Counted from the stretch's first letter, positions 1-13,179 are shown. The stretch is 64,000 nucleotides of DNA from Ricinus communis (GCF_019578655.1 NC_063256.1:10478001-10542000); one strand, 5' to 3'. Made by a program: numbers and translations. The notes: a model not told the origin generated them from the sequence alone.

Positions 1-2740
1 CCTCCTCCTTCTTACCAGCATTATAAAGTTTTACAAAAGTGGCAGTATAACCTGCATTTTCTGCAATATCTGGCATTTCCGGTTCTTCTTCAACTCTATC
101 CTCCTCTGGCCTTGAGAGAAGGGTAACAATGCTATCCAGCATTTTTCCCCAGTGCCTGATGGCTGCAGCATCTAAAACAGCAGAAGATTCACAGAGGAGT
201 TTGCTCGAGGCAACTGCAGCTAATTTGACCTCAATGGGTCCAGTGATTAGCTTAAGATTTGGAATCCAGAACTGCTCCAAAATCACCATAAATATATTGG
301 GTTGAACAGCATTTATTGTGTCCACAAGTTTTGCAGAACCATGCTTGACCAAAAAGAGTGACATAAAAATCAAAAAAGATTTAACAAACTTTACTGTTCG
401 CTTATTTTGCAGGCGTGTAAACAGGGTACTCCAGATTTTAACCACATGACGATCAATGACACTGTAGTCAAGGTTCTCAATCACAGTGTTAAGCACATAG
501 AAGCCTTGTTCATCAGTACTTGGGGATGACACGAGCATGGAGAATATTCCAAGCACCTGAGTGAGCCTATCCTCTTGGTTAAGCTCATGTGGTGCTTTTT
601 GAAGGAAAGCTTGAAGTAGACGCACAAGGGCTGGAACATTTGAATTCCTCTTCCATGAATCAGGAGACAGGAGAAGTGCAAATATTTGCATGTAACTGGG
701 AGAAAGTGGGGGTCTACTCAACTCAACAAGTTGAGCCAAGAGCTGGAATGCATAAGGCAAGAACTCAGTCACATCATTTGCCAATATCAACTGAAGGCTG
801 GGAAATAGGCTTGTTTCAAAAGCCGGTATGAGAGAGACATCCCTTTCACATGCTCGCCTCACAAGAACAGCTACTGACTCAAAGAGATAGTGGTTGAAAA
901 CTGGATTCTTTGGATTTTTACAAACTTCATTGAGAATCAAAGTCAATCCAGAAATGCAAGGTGCAGCTATCTCGGGTGATATTTCTGCCACTCCTAGAAC
1001 CCGCATGATACACTTCATTACATATTGATTCTCCTCGGACTCTGGAAACTTCAATGCGCTAAAGAGATTATTCATCAATACTTGAAGGAATGGAGCTACA
1101 TCTGCTGATGTATATCGTAGCCGCCCTCCCTCATCCCTAACCAGCAAGAGTTTCTCTATACAGCTTGCAGCATAAGAATGCACCACATTTGACTCCGCCC
1201 CGAGATACCGAACTAACTCTGGTAATAATTGAACTGCAAGAAGCTTGGGTATCAGACTCCTAAATACAGTGAGGAACTTAAGAGCACCAGCTTTAAGCAT
1301 TGGGAACCCATTGACATCCTGACTCTGCAGCTCAGGCAATATTACTTGTGTGAAAAAGTTCTGAACATCAACAAGATCCGTCGCAATAGAAGCACCCCCG
1401 GCCTTCTTAGTTGCAAGAGAAACAACCAAATAAATAGCACAATCCTTGTCCTTCCAATTTGCCACAGGATTTGCAGCATATGAGCTCAACAAATTCTGTA
1501 TCTGAACAGCAACCAATTCCATTACCTGCATTCTATAATTTGTGGCAATCCCTTTAAGTAATTCACATGCAATCCTTCTCCTCGTATCAAGATCACTCCC
1601 TTCCATATCCCTTCTAATAAACTCAATATAATTCATTTCAAAAAGCTCCTCATCCTCATCTCTCAACCGCACATTAGGAATCACGATACCTTGACAAATC
1701 TGCGGAATAATCCCATCAGTTGCAAACAGAGTATGTTGCACACTAGTACTCACTGTGGTCAAAAACTTAATTGCTGTAACAGCTAATCTATCACGACCAG
1801 AAGACTGCGACACATTCCCTAACAAAGTCCAAATAGCAAGCGCAAAACCTTCCACATAACCCTTGAACTCCTCCTCATTCTTCTCCATATAAAGACTAAT
1901 ATTCTCACACACAGCCGCCCTAAGATCATCCACAACTGATTGACCATCTGCATTGCTCTCTAAGGCAGGATAGCTAGTAGTTAAATACTTTTTAAACTCA
2001 TTCATCCACTTCTCCATATTATCCTCAAAAAACTCAGGCAATTCTTGAAAATTTAGCGAATAAAATATCCTACAACATAACCTCTGAGACTCAAATAACG
2101 GCCTTAATGTTACAGGGGACCCACCGCCTGAACTCATTGCGGATTCAATCAAAGCAGCGGTTCTAAGGAAAATATTTAACAACGGAACAGTAAAATTATC
2201 GAGACAATACTTCAAATCGAGTAAAAGATCATTAGTTTTATACTGGTAACGGAATTTTTTAAAGATAGAGTTTGCCGTACCAAGAATGCCGTTAATGGAG
2301 TTATAATCGTTATTACGGGAAGCAGCTTCTAGGTTTGATACGAGTTCTGGTAGCAAAGTGAGCCATGATTTAGGAAAATCATGTTTGCCGATTAAAGATA
2401 GCGATTCGCTGAGTTGCGATTGGATGCGAGGGGCTGAAGAGAGCATGAGAGTCACAATTAGGGTTTTGATCTGATCTTTCTCCGAATCCTGAAGCGGAGT
2501 GAGTGAAGAGTCTTGTGATGGGGCCCACCGTGAACGGAGATGGTTTTTAAAGTTGACGGCAGCTGCATGACGGATCTGCTCGTCCACGGAGGGTTCTGCA
2601 ACTAAGCGGAGAACGGCGAGGGCGTAGTTTGGAAGGTCGGCGGCCTTTGTCAACTGAGCTTCGGCGGCACGGCGTGGCTCTGGTGCCGGAGAGAGAGTGT
2701 GGAGGAAACACTGAGAAAGGAATTCTGGATTCAAATCCAT
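1..2740 (-). CDS. CAS: Exportin-2 / CAS (CSE1-like), 5' 913 codons; C-terminus beyond window
   Basis: Exportin-2 is the karyopherin-beta that, with Ran-GTP, returns importin-alpha from nucleus to cytoplasm. The ATG at 2738-2740 opens a frame that reaches the window edge; I translated its start, its end and a middle stretch around 1200-1260 and met no stop. The protein begins [20 protein letters not shown], followed by an importin-beta N-terminal (IBN) segment at about residues 25-100 ([20 protein letters not shown], then [11 protein letters not shown]). The middle carries [19 protein letters not shown]. The last visible part, [15 protein letters not shown], is typical of the CAS C-terminal region, so about 60 residues should be missing at the left. 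No introns are visible, as I recall for plant CAS genes. Family usual length is about 970 residues. The start is supported by the conserved N-terminus. Antisense and other-frame ORFs over this interval are shadows. Confidence 0.96.
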   Translation of the reverse strand, partial: MDLNPEFLSQCFLHTLSPAPEPRRAAEAQLTKAADLPNYALAVLRLVAEPSVDEQIRHAAAVNFKNHLRSRWAPSQDSSLTPLQDSEKDQIKTLIVTLMLSSAPRIQSQLSESLSLIGKHDFPKSWLTLLPELVSNLEAASRNNDYNSINGILGTANSIFKKFRYQYKTNDLLLDLKYCLDNFTVPLLNIFLRTAALIESAMSSGGGSPVTLRPLFESQRLCCRIFYSLNFQELPEFFEDNMEKWMNEFKKYLTTSYPALESNADGQSVVDDLRAAVCENISLYMEKNEEEFKGYVEGFALAIWTLLGNVSQSSGRDRLAVTAIKFLTTVSTSVQHTLFATDGIIPQICQGIVIPNVRLRDEDEELFEMNYIEFIRRDMEGSDLDTRRRIACELLKGIATNYRMQVMELVAVQIQNLLSSYAANPVANWKDKDCAIYLVVSLATKKAGGASIATDLVDVQNFFTQVILPELQSQDVNGFPMLKAGALKFLTVFRSLIPKLLAVQLLPELVRYLGAESNVVHSYAASCIEKLLLVRDEGGRLRYTSADVAPFLQVLMNNLFSALKFPESEENQYVMKCIMRVLGVAEISPEIAAPCISGLTLILNEVCKNPKNPVFNHYLFESVAVLVRRACERDVSLIPAFETSLFPSLQLILANDVTEFLPYAFQLLAQLVELSRPPLSPSYMQIFALLLSPDSWKRNSNVPALVRLLQAFLQKAPHELNQEDRLTQVLGIFSMLVSSPSTDEQGFYVLNTVIENLDYSVIDRHVVKIWSTLFTRLQNKRTVKFVKSFLIFMSLFLVKHGSAKLVDTINAVQPNIFMVILEQFWIPNLKLITGPIEVKLAAVASSKLLCESSAVLDAAAIRHWGKMLDSIVTLLSRPEEDRVEEEPEMPDIAENAGYTATFVKLYNAGKKEE

Positions 2741-3100
2741 GATTTGGAGGAAATGTAGTTTTAACTAGGGTTTGAAAATAGGTTTTCTTAGGGTTTTTGA
2801 GAAAGAAATTTAAAAGAGGAGTTAAATAATAATTTTTTCTCAAAAAAAAAAAAAAAAGGAGTAGAAAGGAGAGAGTGAACCTGCGAGAAGGGAAATTTGA
2901 ATGGAAGAGCGTTGAAATGGCGAGGGGGGGGTGGGCATTAGGGCCGTCAGTGGGAGGCGTGTTGTTTAAGAGACGGGAGACAAGTGGCACTTTTTGATTG
3001 GTATCTTTTTGAGAGCGGCGTAGAGGGCAGTGAATCGCTTAGCGTTCGGCGATAGAAAGATCAGAGCTCAGGGCCGAAACAATGGCCCAAAATAGAAATA
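2741..3100 (-). promoter_or_regulatory. 5' leader and proximal promoter of the CAS gene
   Basis: This is the stretch directly upstream of the exportin-2 start codon on the minus strand. It contains an A15 run on the plus strand (about 2841-2856; a T-run in the sense orientation), a G-run at about 2924-2931, and purine/pyrimidine-rich sequence of higher GC than the desert beyond 3.1 kb. No clear TATA box is visible, as is common for housekeeping plant genes. The minus-strand ORF at 2547-2990 overlaps the CAS coding start in another frame and is considered spurious. The role is inferred from position. Confidence 0.5.
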
Positions 3101-3845
3101 GATTAGACTTAGGATAACGTAAAAAGTTGGGCCCAAAGCATGGCTAGTGGATCACATAGCCATGATTTTAGTTTTGAAGAATTTACATCCCATACGCTTT
3201 TTCTTTTTTAAATAATTACAAAAATACTTCCGTTTAAATTATATTACATTTTTACGCTTGTTGATTACGTTTTATTCTTGTTCCTTGTTTATTCCTTAAT
3301 TTACAAGGACAAAGATCCCAAAAATCATTATGAGGGTTATATATTTCAACTGCTAATTATTAACCAATTTATCAATAAATCTTAAAATAAAGATCAATGA
3401 TGTTGGGCCAGCTATCATAGTACTCGAGTACGGGTTTTAGTTGCTTTGTAAAGCTAGACTAGAAAAGAGAAATCTAATGAGATTCCTAACGATTTTCTAC
3501 CAGGGTCTCATGCTTTGATGCACTAATCAGTTTCAATCCAGCTTCTTAATTTACGAAATTATATGATTTGTACCTTGATCGAATATATCGTTGATTGGGA
3601 CAACGCTACCATCTTCGATTTTAGAGATAGAACAAGTGTATGATTTTTTCTGTTTCATTTGATATGGGTCTCCAGTACACAGGATGAAGAGACTACATAA
3701 GAACATGTTTCTTGGTCAAGATTATCGCATATTATTTTTTCATTATAAAACTAACTAGTTCATATACAAATTAGAGAGAGATACATCTATTATTCTGTGA
3801 TAGCGGTGGTGGGAATGGTGGTGAATGGTAGTGGTGCTGATAATG

Positions 3846-3848
<3 letters not shown>

Positions 3849-3880
<32 letters not shown>
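3849..3880. repeat. (GA)16 microsatellite
   Basis: An uninterrupted GA dinucleotide tract is read directly from the sequence. It lies 1.1 kb upstream of the CAS start codon. Confidence 0.97.
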
Positions 3881-3883
<3 letters not shown>

Positions 3884-4286
3884 AGGTACTGGGTAGGAAT
3901 TTGCCATAATTGCAAACTCCTTTTAGGTCCCTAAATGGAAATTAATGCTATAGTAAATTCATGTTTAATATTTTATTCATTTTCTTAAATAACTTCATTA
4001 TAATTAAAACTAAATTAATACTAGTCAAGATTCATCAATAATAATAAAAAAAATAATATGTATTACAACCTGGTAAGTAATGATTTAAAAAATATTTAAG
4101 ATTAACTTCATTTTAATTAAGTGAAGAGTCTAATGAGCCAAACTTGAGTTTCATAACACTCGATTTAATAGACTTCAAAAAATAATAATTTTTTTATTAT
4201 TTATTCATTATGTATGAAAAGTTATATAATTGAAAATAATTCCATTACTAATATTTCACACTGAATAATTTCAAAAAAAAAAATTT

Positions 4287-5043
4287 ATTCCACATTGAAC
4301 TATTATTTACTTATTTTAAAAATTAAATTTTATAAATATATTAAGTTAGAAAAATTTAGATATTACATTGTTATTTTTTTTTTTTTCGCGTTTGGTTGAT
4401 GTTTGATTGATATAAAAGGAGTATGATTTATGTTGTATTGATGTTTGGTTAATTTTCTGTTTATTGTCTAATGTATGTTTTTTCTGAATTTAATTTTTTT
4501 CGTTGGTTTTTATCTTTTTTCGTTAATACTTTTCTTGTATCTGGTTAAATTTTTTTTTTTACATATTCCGTTGTAATTTTAAATAGTTAATGCTTCATTC
4601 AAAATCTATTACTTATATATAGTCATTTAGTGAAATTTTTATATAATCTTTTATTGGTTGTTTTAGTATGTTGAGACTGGTAATTTTTTTTAATATTTGT
4701 GTAAGTATTGCGGTTTCTTTTCATAATTTGATAGTTGTATAAATTAAATTTAAAATAATAATATAATATAATATTAAAATAAAATAATTTAAGAGATACA
4801 TAATAACTTGAATATAATTAATAAAAAATAAGTTAGTACGTCTGTATATACTTCAAAATATTTAATGTTTTGAACATATTAAATTAATAAAATACCACTA
4901 TAGAAATTATATTGAAATAAAAATTCTTATTATTACAATGAACAACAAGAACTCAACCATAATCAATATATATACCTTCACAAAAAAAATTTAAATAATC
5001 TATTTTTTTAATATATATACATAACAAAATTGAAAAAACGAAA
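4287..5043. repeat. AT-rich dispersed repeat family 1, copy 1
   Basis: Long blocks match the 16905-17403 copy in the same orientation: the ATTATTTACTTATTTTAAAA block near the left end, then TATGTTGAGACTGGTAA, GTGTAAGTATTGCGG and TATATATACCTTCACAAAAA in the same order. This copy has about 300 extra bases (about 4355-4655) between the first and second blocks. No terminal inverted repeats or coding capacity were found. It is probably a non-autonomous transposable element of unknown class. Confidence 0.75.
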
Positions 5044-7360
5044 ATAGATTGCATTGAAGAATTGATTGGCAGTTCTTTTTATAGAGAAAAAAAGAAAAAT
5101 TGATCTAAAAATATATATTATAGAAATATGAGAAAAAAATCAAATAAAGTGTTTTTTGTGTTATATAACTAGTTATTTTGGATAATTTTGTTGATATTTG
5201 ATTAATTTTTAGTTGATGTTTGGTTTATATTTGGTTGAGTTTCAAATCTATGAACAAGTGTCTTCAATTTCTTTTATTGAACTATTTTTATTTTTTTGTG
5301 GGTCTCAACCACTTTTTTATTTCTTTGATTTCTCTCATTGTAGTTCTCTTTATTATATAAAAGAAAAAAATTATTTTGATTTTCTTAAAATTTGTTGGAT
5401 TTTATTTTTTTATAAGAAGTTCGGCTTTTTAAAAAAAATTTGTAAGAAATTATTTTGGTTATATATATATGGAATTTTATAATTTTAAAGCTATATTTAT
5501 AATTCTGTTATGAATTTTTATACTAAATTTTACACGTTTTTATTTATTTTAAGTCTTTATATAACTAAATAATTTTATTAATATTTGGTTGTTGTTTGAT
5601 TGATGTTTTATTGAATATCAGACATATGAATTAAGTGTGAACTCTTATTTATACGTTGAAAACAATTTAGAATATTAGAAATTAGTTTTTTTGTTGAAGA
5701 AATAGTTTTAAATTCTTTAAAATGTAAATACATGTTGAAAAAAATCTAAAATATTAGAAATTAGTTTCTTTGTTGAAAAATATTTTTTACTAGTTAGATT
5801 TATCTTGATTTATGCTTGATTATGGTTATTTTTTGTTTGTTTAGTTGATGCAAAAAACAATTAAAGATGAAAGAGGAATTGAAGTCATGACTGTAACTAA
5901 AAAGTGATTTGCATAGAATTTTATACTATTAAATAAAAAAATGAAATAATGATTATGGAAAAATTATAAAATAATGACTATAAAGAAATTATAAAATAAT
6001 ATAGTTAATTCTATAATTAATTGAGAAAAGGTTGTCAAGAAGAAAAGTAACAAAAAATATCCCGATATATTAATTTTTTAATTTAAGATATTTATTACTT
6101 CAAGATATTTTATTTTTAGAAAAATATGAAAACCTCAACATAGTTTGTAATAAATGTAATGTTTATTTAATTTAAACTATGAAGATAAATGAGTGTAAAA
6201 TAATTTGTGAAAATGTAATAAATAATTAAATTTATAAACGAAAAAGAAATTATTAATTGCTTTATAGACTATTATATTTTTAGAGAACTCAAAAATATAT
6301 ATCACAATTGCTTCAAATATATAATATTTTAATTTAAAAAGATATTTATCTAAAATTTTAATTTAATAAATAAGTAAGTTATAGAAAACACTCTAAAGCA
6401 AATAGTGCTTAAAACATGTTACCATGATAATTTTAAAACTTTAAGATATCTTTTAATTAACTAAAATTTTAACTAACTAAAAAAAATATAATTACATTGA
6501 TAATATAAATTTAGAAAAAAGAATATGAGAAAAAAATGAGTAAGTTTAAAAATTTAAAAACAAATGAGTGAAGAGAAAAGTATGAAAAAAATGCCAAAAG
6601 AATTACTTTCTCTAGAACAATACATGTGGCACTAACAAACCATTTGAAATGGAAATGTTAGTATTGAGAAAAACAAGTGAAGTGAAGTTGGAAAATTAAG
6701 AGCGTATTTTTGCAAAAAAAAAAAGAAAAAAATCAGCTTAAAAGGGGATTTTTATAAGTGTTATCTTTCTAAGATAAAAATATTACTTACTTGCTAGAAA
6801 AAGGAATTTGTGTAAACAACCCTTTTAATTTTTTATCAGAATTGCCCGAACATCTTATATTAGCCACAATATACGATCTCTTTAGTTTGATTTTATAATA
6901 AATATAATCTGATTGATTTCTACTTCTTCAAGATCAATATATACAATTTGATAATAAATAATAAGTTCCTTTTTTATTTTAGCAAACAAATCAACTGTTG
7001 ATCTTCTCTGAGATATTCACTTTATTGAAAGAAAAAAAACCCAGAAATCTTCTATAAAAGACAACAATTCTAAAATGTTATACTTTATGTAAAAATTAAA
7101 GAACATTATTGGAACTAATTAAATTTTCAATAAAAAAATAATTAAGATTGTTCTAACTATAATACCATGACTATTTTAAATATTATTTAAATTATTTATC
7201 ACTATCTATAAGGAATTCCTTTTTTTTTTTTAAGGAAAAAAAGTAACTTAAATTGCATATATGCATGAGATATCTACCAAAAGATAACGACCCAAAAATA
7301 GTTTCATGGTAAAAAAAATTTAGTTCATACATAGTAGAGATAATAAGTATAGAATATTAG

Positions 7361-7390
7361 TAATATATATATATATATATATATATATAT
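7361..7390. repeat. (AT)n microsatellite
   Basis: About 15 uninterrupted TA units are read directly, just left of the GC-richer block that starts near 7.5 kb. Confidence 0.95.
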
Positions 7391-7529
7391 GGACTATAGC
7401 TTTCCTTTTGTAAAAGAAGATAATGGTAACATTTTATTTAGAATAGTTTTACGTTTTATTTTTATTAAAGAATTTAGAAACAGCAATGGAGTGGGCAGGA
7501 GGAGGATTTTAATACTTTTTATTCAGGCT

Positions 7530-8830
7530 TCCTAAAGGATCAAGGCAGAACGAGTTGGTAGAGGAGACATGACAAATATATATCCGACGGCAACCGAGTA
7601 GCCACTTTGCAATAATATTACTCATAAAAATTGCTTATTAAGTGATACAAAGACAGCCTCACCTAGAGATTGTAATGACGCGGAATCAGATCACATGAGA
7701 TATGCTCCGTTTTGCTCTCCTACTGGTCTCACGGTTTCATGTGACAGCCTGACCTAGAGAAACAGTTCGACAGGGGCGGAAAGTGGATGTGAGAGCAAGG
7801 ATAGGATGCTTGGACAAAAAGCAGCTTCTACTGGGCCTCTAGGATGGCAACACTCTGAGATTCGGAAGTACGTGAATGAATTGAATTGCACATCGAAATA
7901 GGATGGGGAATAGTTGATAACATATGTAAAAAGTTGAAACTAATCATATGAGACGTCTTTTGGTTGGTCGGTTGTAGAGTTATAGGAACTCCAAAATAAA
8001 CGTGCTCGGTTCAGGCCCACCAGCTTTCGCCTGATTCGTCTTCGAACTACAAATCTACTGGAAAGGGGCTAAAACCGACAATATCTCACGTTCCGACCGT
8101 TATATGGGGACTGCATTGCATGCAAATCCTTCACATTTTGGGATTATGCGGGGATGGGCCTTGCATCATCTATTGCACATTGTACAACTCTATTCTCTAG
8201 CGTCAATTTTATGTATGAAGGATTAAATTGCCCCCTACATTTGTCCAAAAGACCGGATTATACTAAAATGATTTCTTCAGTAAAAAATATTCATTATTCT
8301 TACAAATGAGTTGGCACAATACAAGATTTTTATTGAATTACATTATTGCGCTAAGAACCAACCCAACTCTGAAGATTCTTTTTGTACCCCGACTGGGCCA
8401 GCATTGATGAAAAAATGAAATAATCAAAACTTCTCCCATCGCGTCATTAACCGGTGTAGGATTAAAGATTAGGTCCAGGATTCGAGTAAAATCGACCTTC
8501 CCTCTCATCCCAGGGTTTGGCAAGGAATTCAATCAAATATCTCGGCTGCTCAAGAAGTTTGACTAGCTGCTCCTAGCACCCGGAGTGGATTCTAGAGGAA
8601 GGACAGAGCCTCACCTTGCAGTAGGAAGGTGTTCGTTGCTGGGACGGGTTCAAACTGGTAAAGGGAGGAGGAATTCAAGACTCTGATCTTACTAGGGATT
8701 CATCACTGGCTAGGACTTTCGAATCAAAGCATGGGCATCTGCAACTAAGATAAGAGGGAACAGTAGATCGTCGATTGACGAGCCGAGTCAGTAAACTTCT
8801 ATTGGGACTTCTATTGATTAATGATTTGAC
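7530..8830. other. GC-richer block, possible nuclear insertion of organellar (mitochondrial) DNA
   Basis: The block is abruptly richer in G and C than the flanks on both sides. It lacks the poly-A/T and TA tracts typical of this locus, and its texture resembles plant mitochondrial intergenic DNA (for example the purine-rich stretch 8580-8760). No intact mitochondrial gene or tRNA was recognised in it. The only notable ORF, 8338-8532 on the minus strand (64 codons), has no family I can name. The right limit is where TA-rich sequence resumes, near 8830. The call rests on composition and texture only. An old unique nuclear sequence or a degraded transposon is the alternative. Confidence 0.4.
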
Positions 8831-10525
8831 TACTACGTGGGATTTTTATTATGATACTGAACATTAATCAAAAAATTAAAATGATAGCTAAATACAATGT
8901 TTAAATTAAATTACTGATTATATATTAGTTGTATTTTTTATATCAGTTTTTATTATATTTAGTAATAATAACTAACTCATTCTTTATTTTATACTATATA
9001 TTAAATAAATTTAATTCTATATACATATAATGCACAGACATAAACACTAGTATTATATATTCACTTCACCTGCTATAAGTAGTGTGCGCCATACAAATAG
9101 GCCATTCGTCCTTATTTATCCTAAAAGTTGTGCTTTCCAGGTTTCTCTTTTCTTTCAAAGATTATATGGGCCTCTTTTGATTGTTTGGAAAAACACAGGG
9201 GGCCATTTGGAAATTTGTACATCTCAACCTGGACAAGCTCCAACGCGATACCGACTCCATCTTAGCTATCTATCATCCTCTAGTTTTCACCCACGTGTGA
9301 TATATAATTATTATCCACACTTTATCAAGTTGTACATTGTCCTTGTGCGTACTACCCAGCCACAGCACAACCGCCAAATTCATTAAATCTTTTGGCGCAT
9401 ATATATCTCTGCACGTTGTTGGACCTCTCTGATTATATAATTTGTTGTTTTGTTGATATTGCTTTAATGGTTTTTGATAATTTATTAATATTTCACATAT
9501 TAAAATGGACTGCCAAATTGAGATAATGAAAATAAATGTCTCGTTGTCTTTTTAAGACCATAATATTTATTGAAAGATGTCAAAATAAATTTTGCTAAGT
9601 AAACAGAAATGTCAAATTTCCAAATTAAACTTAATAAGATTGTAATTTAATGTTCTGTCAATAGTATTAATAATTATTGAAAATAAATTTTTTATATAAT
9701 ATTTTCTAACGTTTATTATATATTTTTATTTTTTATATAAATATTACATTTATTTATTCTCATTATCATGAATAAAATATTTATATTTCTTCTTAAGAAA
9801 AAAAAGAAAAAAGAAGAGGGGAAGCTTGGGCGGGATTTGTGATCCTCTAGAGCATATATATCTGAGTTGCAAAGGCATGGAAGGTGACAGATTGGGGGTT
9901 AGGACATGGGACCACTCCACCACACGACTGTTGCTGGAGATTCTCTATACTTCAAAGAAATTGTGATGCATCCAAATCTCCTGCCAACAAAACATTTTAG
10001 GATTTGTTTGGTTCGGAATAAAGTAAGTTGAGAATGAAAATAGAAATAGAAATGAATGATTTCTATATGTTTGCTTCATCAAGAATTTATTTAAAATTGG
10101 AATGAGATTATCCTATTAATAAAAATCATCTATTTTTCTACTCTCTTAAAAAGTGAAAATATTTATAAAAATTAAATTAAATCAATTATAAATAGTTAAA
10201 AAAATAAAATAACAATTTATTATTTATATAAATATTATATTTTATCTTAGAAAGATATAATAAATATAACATTATGTATATAAATATTTTAATTTCTTAA
10301 GCATATAACTTTTAAGACTACAATCAAGTTTGATTTTTAACTATTTATCTTTTTAAGATTTTCTAAAATTTCTTTTAAAAGTTTCTCAAATAAAATAAAT
10401 AGCAATTAAAATTTTTTTATAAAATTTTGAAACATTCCCAAAAAGATTCAAAAAACTTTAATATCTTAAATATTTTTAATATAAAAATATTAATCTTTTA
10501 AAAAAATTTGAACAACCGTGACGTA
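8831..10525. other. Intergenic DNA, no gene seen
   Basis: The stretch is mostly AT-rich. Two moderately GC-richer patches (9084-9400 and 9820-10010) contain short ORFs without recognisable domains. No RNA gene was recognised. Confidence 0.65.
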
Positions 10526-10529
10526 TACA

Positions 10530-10796
10530 ACCACTTAGGGTGGTAGCTTAGTAGTAAGATATATTTTTTTTGCGGTAAAGAGCTTGAGTTCGATTCCGAA
10601 GAAGACGATTCTTTGAGGCATTTATATATTTTATTAAGTCACGTGTTGGTTGGATCTCTTCCACTTGGCTTAGGTTGGGCTCCAACTCAAGTTTAACTAT
10701 ATCTCTACAAACATTTTGCAGCACTCACGCCCGGTGAAAATTGCAATCCTTGATCACTCCTTTCTTTTAGTTGATAAAAAAAATAAAAAAAAAGGA
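10530..10796 (+). mobile_element. tRNA-derived SINE-like element
   Basis: A pol III A-box-like motif TAGCTTAGTAGT (10544-10555) is followed 43 bases later by a close B-box match AGTTCGATTCC (10587-10597). The unit continues about 200 bases and ends in GATAAAAAAAATAAAAAAAAA (about 10774-10796). An A box, a B box at SINE-like spacing, a short unrelated body and an A-rich tail are the standard architecture of plant tRNA-derived SINEs. No convincing target-site duplication was found, so the exact left end is approximate. Confidence 0.6.
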
Positions 10797-10799
10797 ACC

Positions 10800-11864
10800 C
10801 TAACTTATATAGTCACCATCTTACAACCTTCAACATTCAACAAAGAAAGAGGATTGTATTATTGATGTACGTGATTGTAAGTGTAAGGCTGTCAACAAGC
10901 TTTCAGTCTTTTTAAGAGAAAGAAGAAAGTTGATATCGCTTTCAACATTAATGGTGTGCAAGTATTTCAATCCACTTCTGAAGGGTCCTTCCTTGTGGTC
11001 CAGTGGAGCAATCATGCTGCCTCTCTGCAATCACCAACAAAGGTAATTTGGATTCTGGGCACAAATGGTTCTGGCTTGTACGCTGTTGGAGTAATCTCAT
11101 GATAATTAGTTTATAATTCAGAAGTGTATAACACAATATGTAGCTAAAATAGAAAGAAAATAGAGAAAAATACAAAATTTGATTTCGCGGTTTAACTGTT
11201 TAACACAAGAGACCCTGTAATTCTTTGGTGATATTTTAGTATCTTAGGAATTAAAAGGTTAGTATTGTGCATTCAAATTTATTAATATTATTATTTAATT
11301 ATTCATTATTTAGTATTAATTGGTTTCACCACTATTCTACTCCTTATCAACTTAGCTTTCATCCGAAACTAGCCACATCAATTCTTATAGAGTTTGAAAA
11401 GAAAAAAAAAAAAAATAGTCTCATAATTCGATTTTTTTTAGTTATAGTAAATTCCGACAAGTTTTAAATGATTTGATGAAACTAGATAATTCTATATTTC
11501 GACAAGACTTATTTTGGAGCGATTAAATTTCGTTTGAGATTCAATTTCCAAACATTAATTATATTAATAAATATAGATGTAAATTGCTAACAATATAATT
11601 TTTAGGATATTAAAATGTTACCAAAAAAACCACAGTATTTTTGTGTCAAAAGATTGAATTCCAGAATCAACTTTATATTTTTTCAAGAAAATATTCGACC
11701 CTAAGAACCAACTAGTGAGAAAATAATAATTTTTTTAGTTTAAATAAAATTTTAAATTCAAATTTTAAAAATATAGAATATTTTAATTAATAAAGAATTT
11801 TATTCGCTTTAAATTACTCTGTATTACCGGATAAAAAAAGAAAAACGAAAAAAGAAAATGACTA
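10800..11864. other. Intergenic DNA, no gene seen
   Basis: The AT-rich stretch lies between the SINE-like unit and the LINE remnant. Short ORFs on both strands (for example 10830-11030 and 10948-11175, minus) lack recognisable motifs and overlap one another, so none is called. Confidence 0.6.
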
Positions 11865-12268
11865 TCCTATCAGTTTGCTGGATTAGATGTTAAAGAGTGT
11901 TGGAATATTTTGATAAATAACTTAAAAAGCTCAGACCCTTTAGGCTCAGCTTTATCAGTGCTTGCTTTTACCTTGTGGATAATCTGAAAAGCAAAAAATA
12001 ATGTGATCTTCACCCAGAAGCTTTGTTTTCCTTCAAACGTAGATAATCGAGTGAATAAGGAGGCTGAGTATCTTGGTCTTCTTCGATTTCAATTCTTCTA
12101 GCCTAGTTCATCAAAACAATACTATTAGGATGGAATAAAGTTAACGTTGATATAGCTAATCGAGTGAATAAGGAGGCTGAGTATCTTGGTGTTTCTTTTC
12201 TTAATGTAAATTTCCACTTTGTACCTCGAAGATACAATTAGTTGGCTCATGACAAACCCAAGTAATTG
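11865..12268 (+). pseudogene. Decayed LINE-type ORF2 3' end (linker plus RNase H-like domain)
   Basis: Plus-strand translation shows the pre-RNase H linker of plant LINE-type ORF2 proteins (ALSVLAFTLWII, a stop, then KAKNNVIF), followed by an RNase H-like start (GWNKVNVDIA) and a C-terminal block (NVNFHFVPRRYN, a stop, then LAHDKPK and a terminal stop near 12265). The domain is much too short: the start is joined directly to the C-terminal part, so most of the RNase H core is deleted. A 34-bp perfect direct repeat (12044-12077 and 12157-12190) overlaps the join. At least two in-frame stops are present. Its function by family would be retrotransposition; this copy cannot encode it. Confidence 0.6.
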
Positions 12269-13108
12269 TTCTTCTTCTGTTTGTAACTTCTCCTCTATCT
12301 ACAGAAATGGGTCTAACCATACAACACTTGCTCTTTGATTAGAAGAGAAAAAAAAAAAAAAAAAGAACAGGGACAATAGCAGCTCAAATTCATCAATTAT
12401 GGCCCCAAAATGAAGAAGCCCGTCACCTTTTGTCCTGCAAATCATAACCGAGAAAACAAAAAATATTTTGCATATTTAAGTGCATCTTATTATATAAATA
12501 TTTAATTAACTAACTGATTATAAGAATTCAACAGCTGAGCGAAAGTATATTTTCCTTTTAAGTGTATCTTTTCATACGCGTAAGCTTAAATTATTTTTCG
12601 AATTTCAGTCCAAAAATCAAATACAAAAAATAGATTTAATAGTGAAAATGAGCAGTGGCTCCAATGAAGCCAAGAGTAGTGGAAGGGAATGATTTAGGTT
12701 CCACGAAAACTTATAAATGAATTACATTTTTGTATTGGATGGGTATTAATTACTGAACTTTTCGAAAATTCTCAAGAAATGTTTTAGAAACTTTAAAAAA
12801 AATTATATTTTTTTTAAATTTTATAAATTGTTGGAAACTGTTTAAAACTATTTAGCAAATAGCATGAGTATTTATTAGATAAATCAGGCAAATGAAGTAT
12901 GATTTTACTTTTTCAATAGAATGCATTTTATATACCAAAATAACTATAAATTTTTATTATTTATTATTCTGATTTTTCATAAATTATTATTTATATAAAA
13001 TTAATTGAAGGAACTAGCATAATTAAAAATGTTTAACTTATTAGATATCTTTTTTTTTTTTTAAATTAGAATTTTGATATCAGAACACTAATATCAATAT
13101 TGTCAGAG

Positions 13109-13175
<67 letters not shown>
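13109..13175. repeat. (AT)33 microsatellite
   Basis: An uninterrupted TA dinucleotide run of about 66 bases is read directly. It is the longest simple repeat in the window. Confidence 0.97.

Positions 13176-13179
<4 letters not shown>

Larger units (their letters stand above)
3101..7480. other. Gene-free AT-rich intergenic DNA
   Basis: No coding frame with recognisable protein similarity is seen on either strand. The stretch holds a GA microsatellite, one copy of a dispersed AT-rich repeat (4287-5043, see separate entry), and several scattered copies of a short motif resembling TTGATGTTTGGTTGAT (near 4388, 4440, 5211 and 5590). The 89-codon ORF at 5213-5482 is low-complexity F/L/Y-rich translation and is not treated as a gene. 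Confidence 0.7.

Noticed and set aside
2547..2990. 147-codon minus-strand ORF
   Set aside because: It overlaps the CAS start in another frame and continues into the leader. The CAS frame has clear homology here.
5213..5482. 89-codon F/L/Y/I-rich ORF
   Set aside because: It is low-complexity translation of AT-rich repeat DNA. Hydrophobicity alone does not make it a membrane protein.
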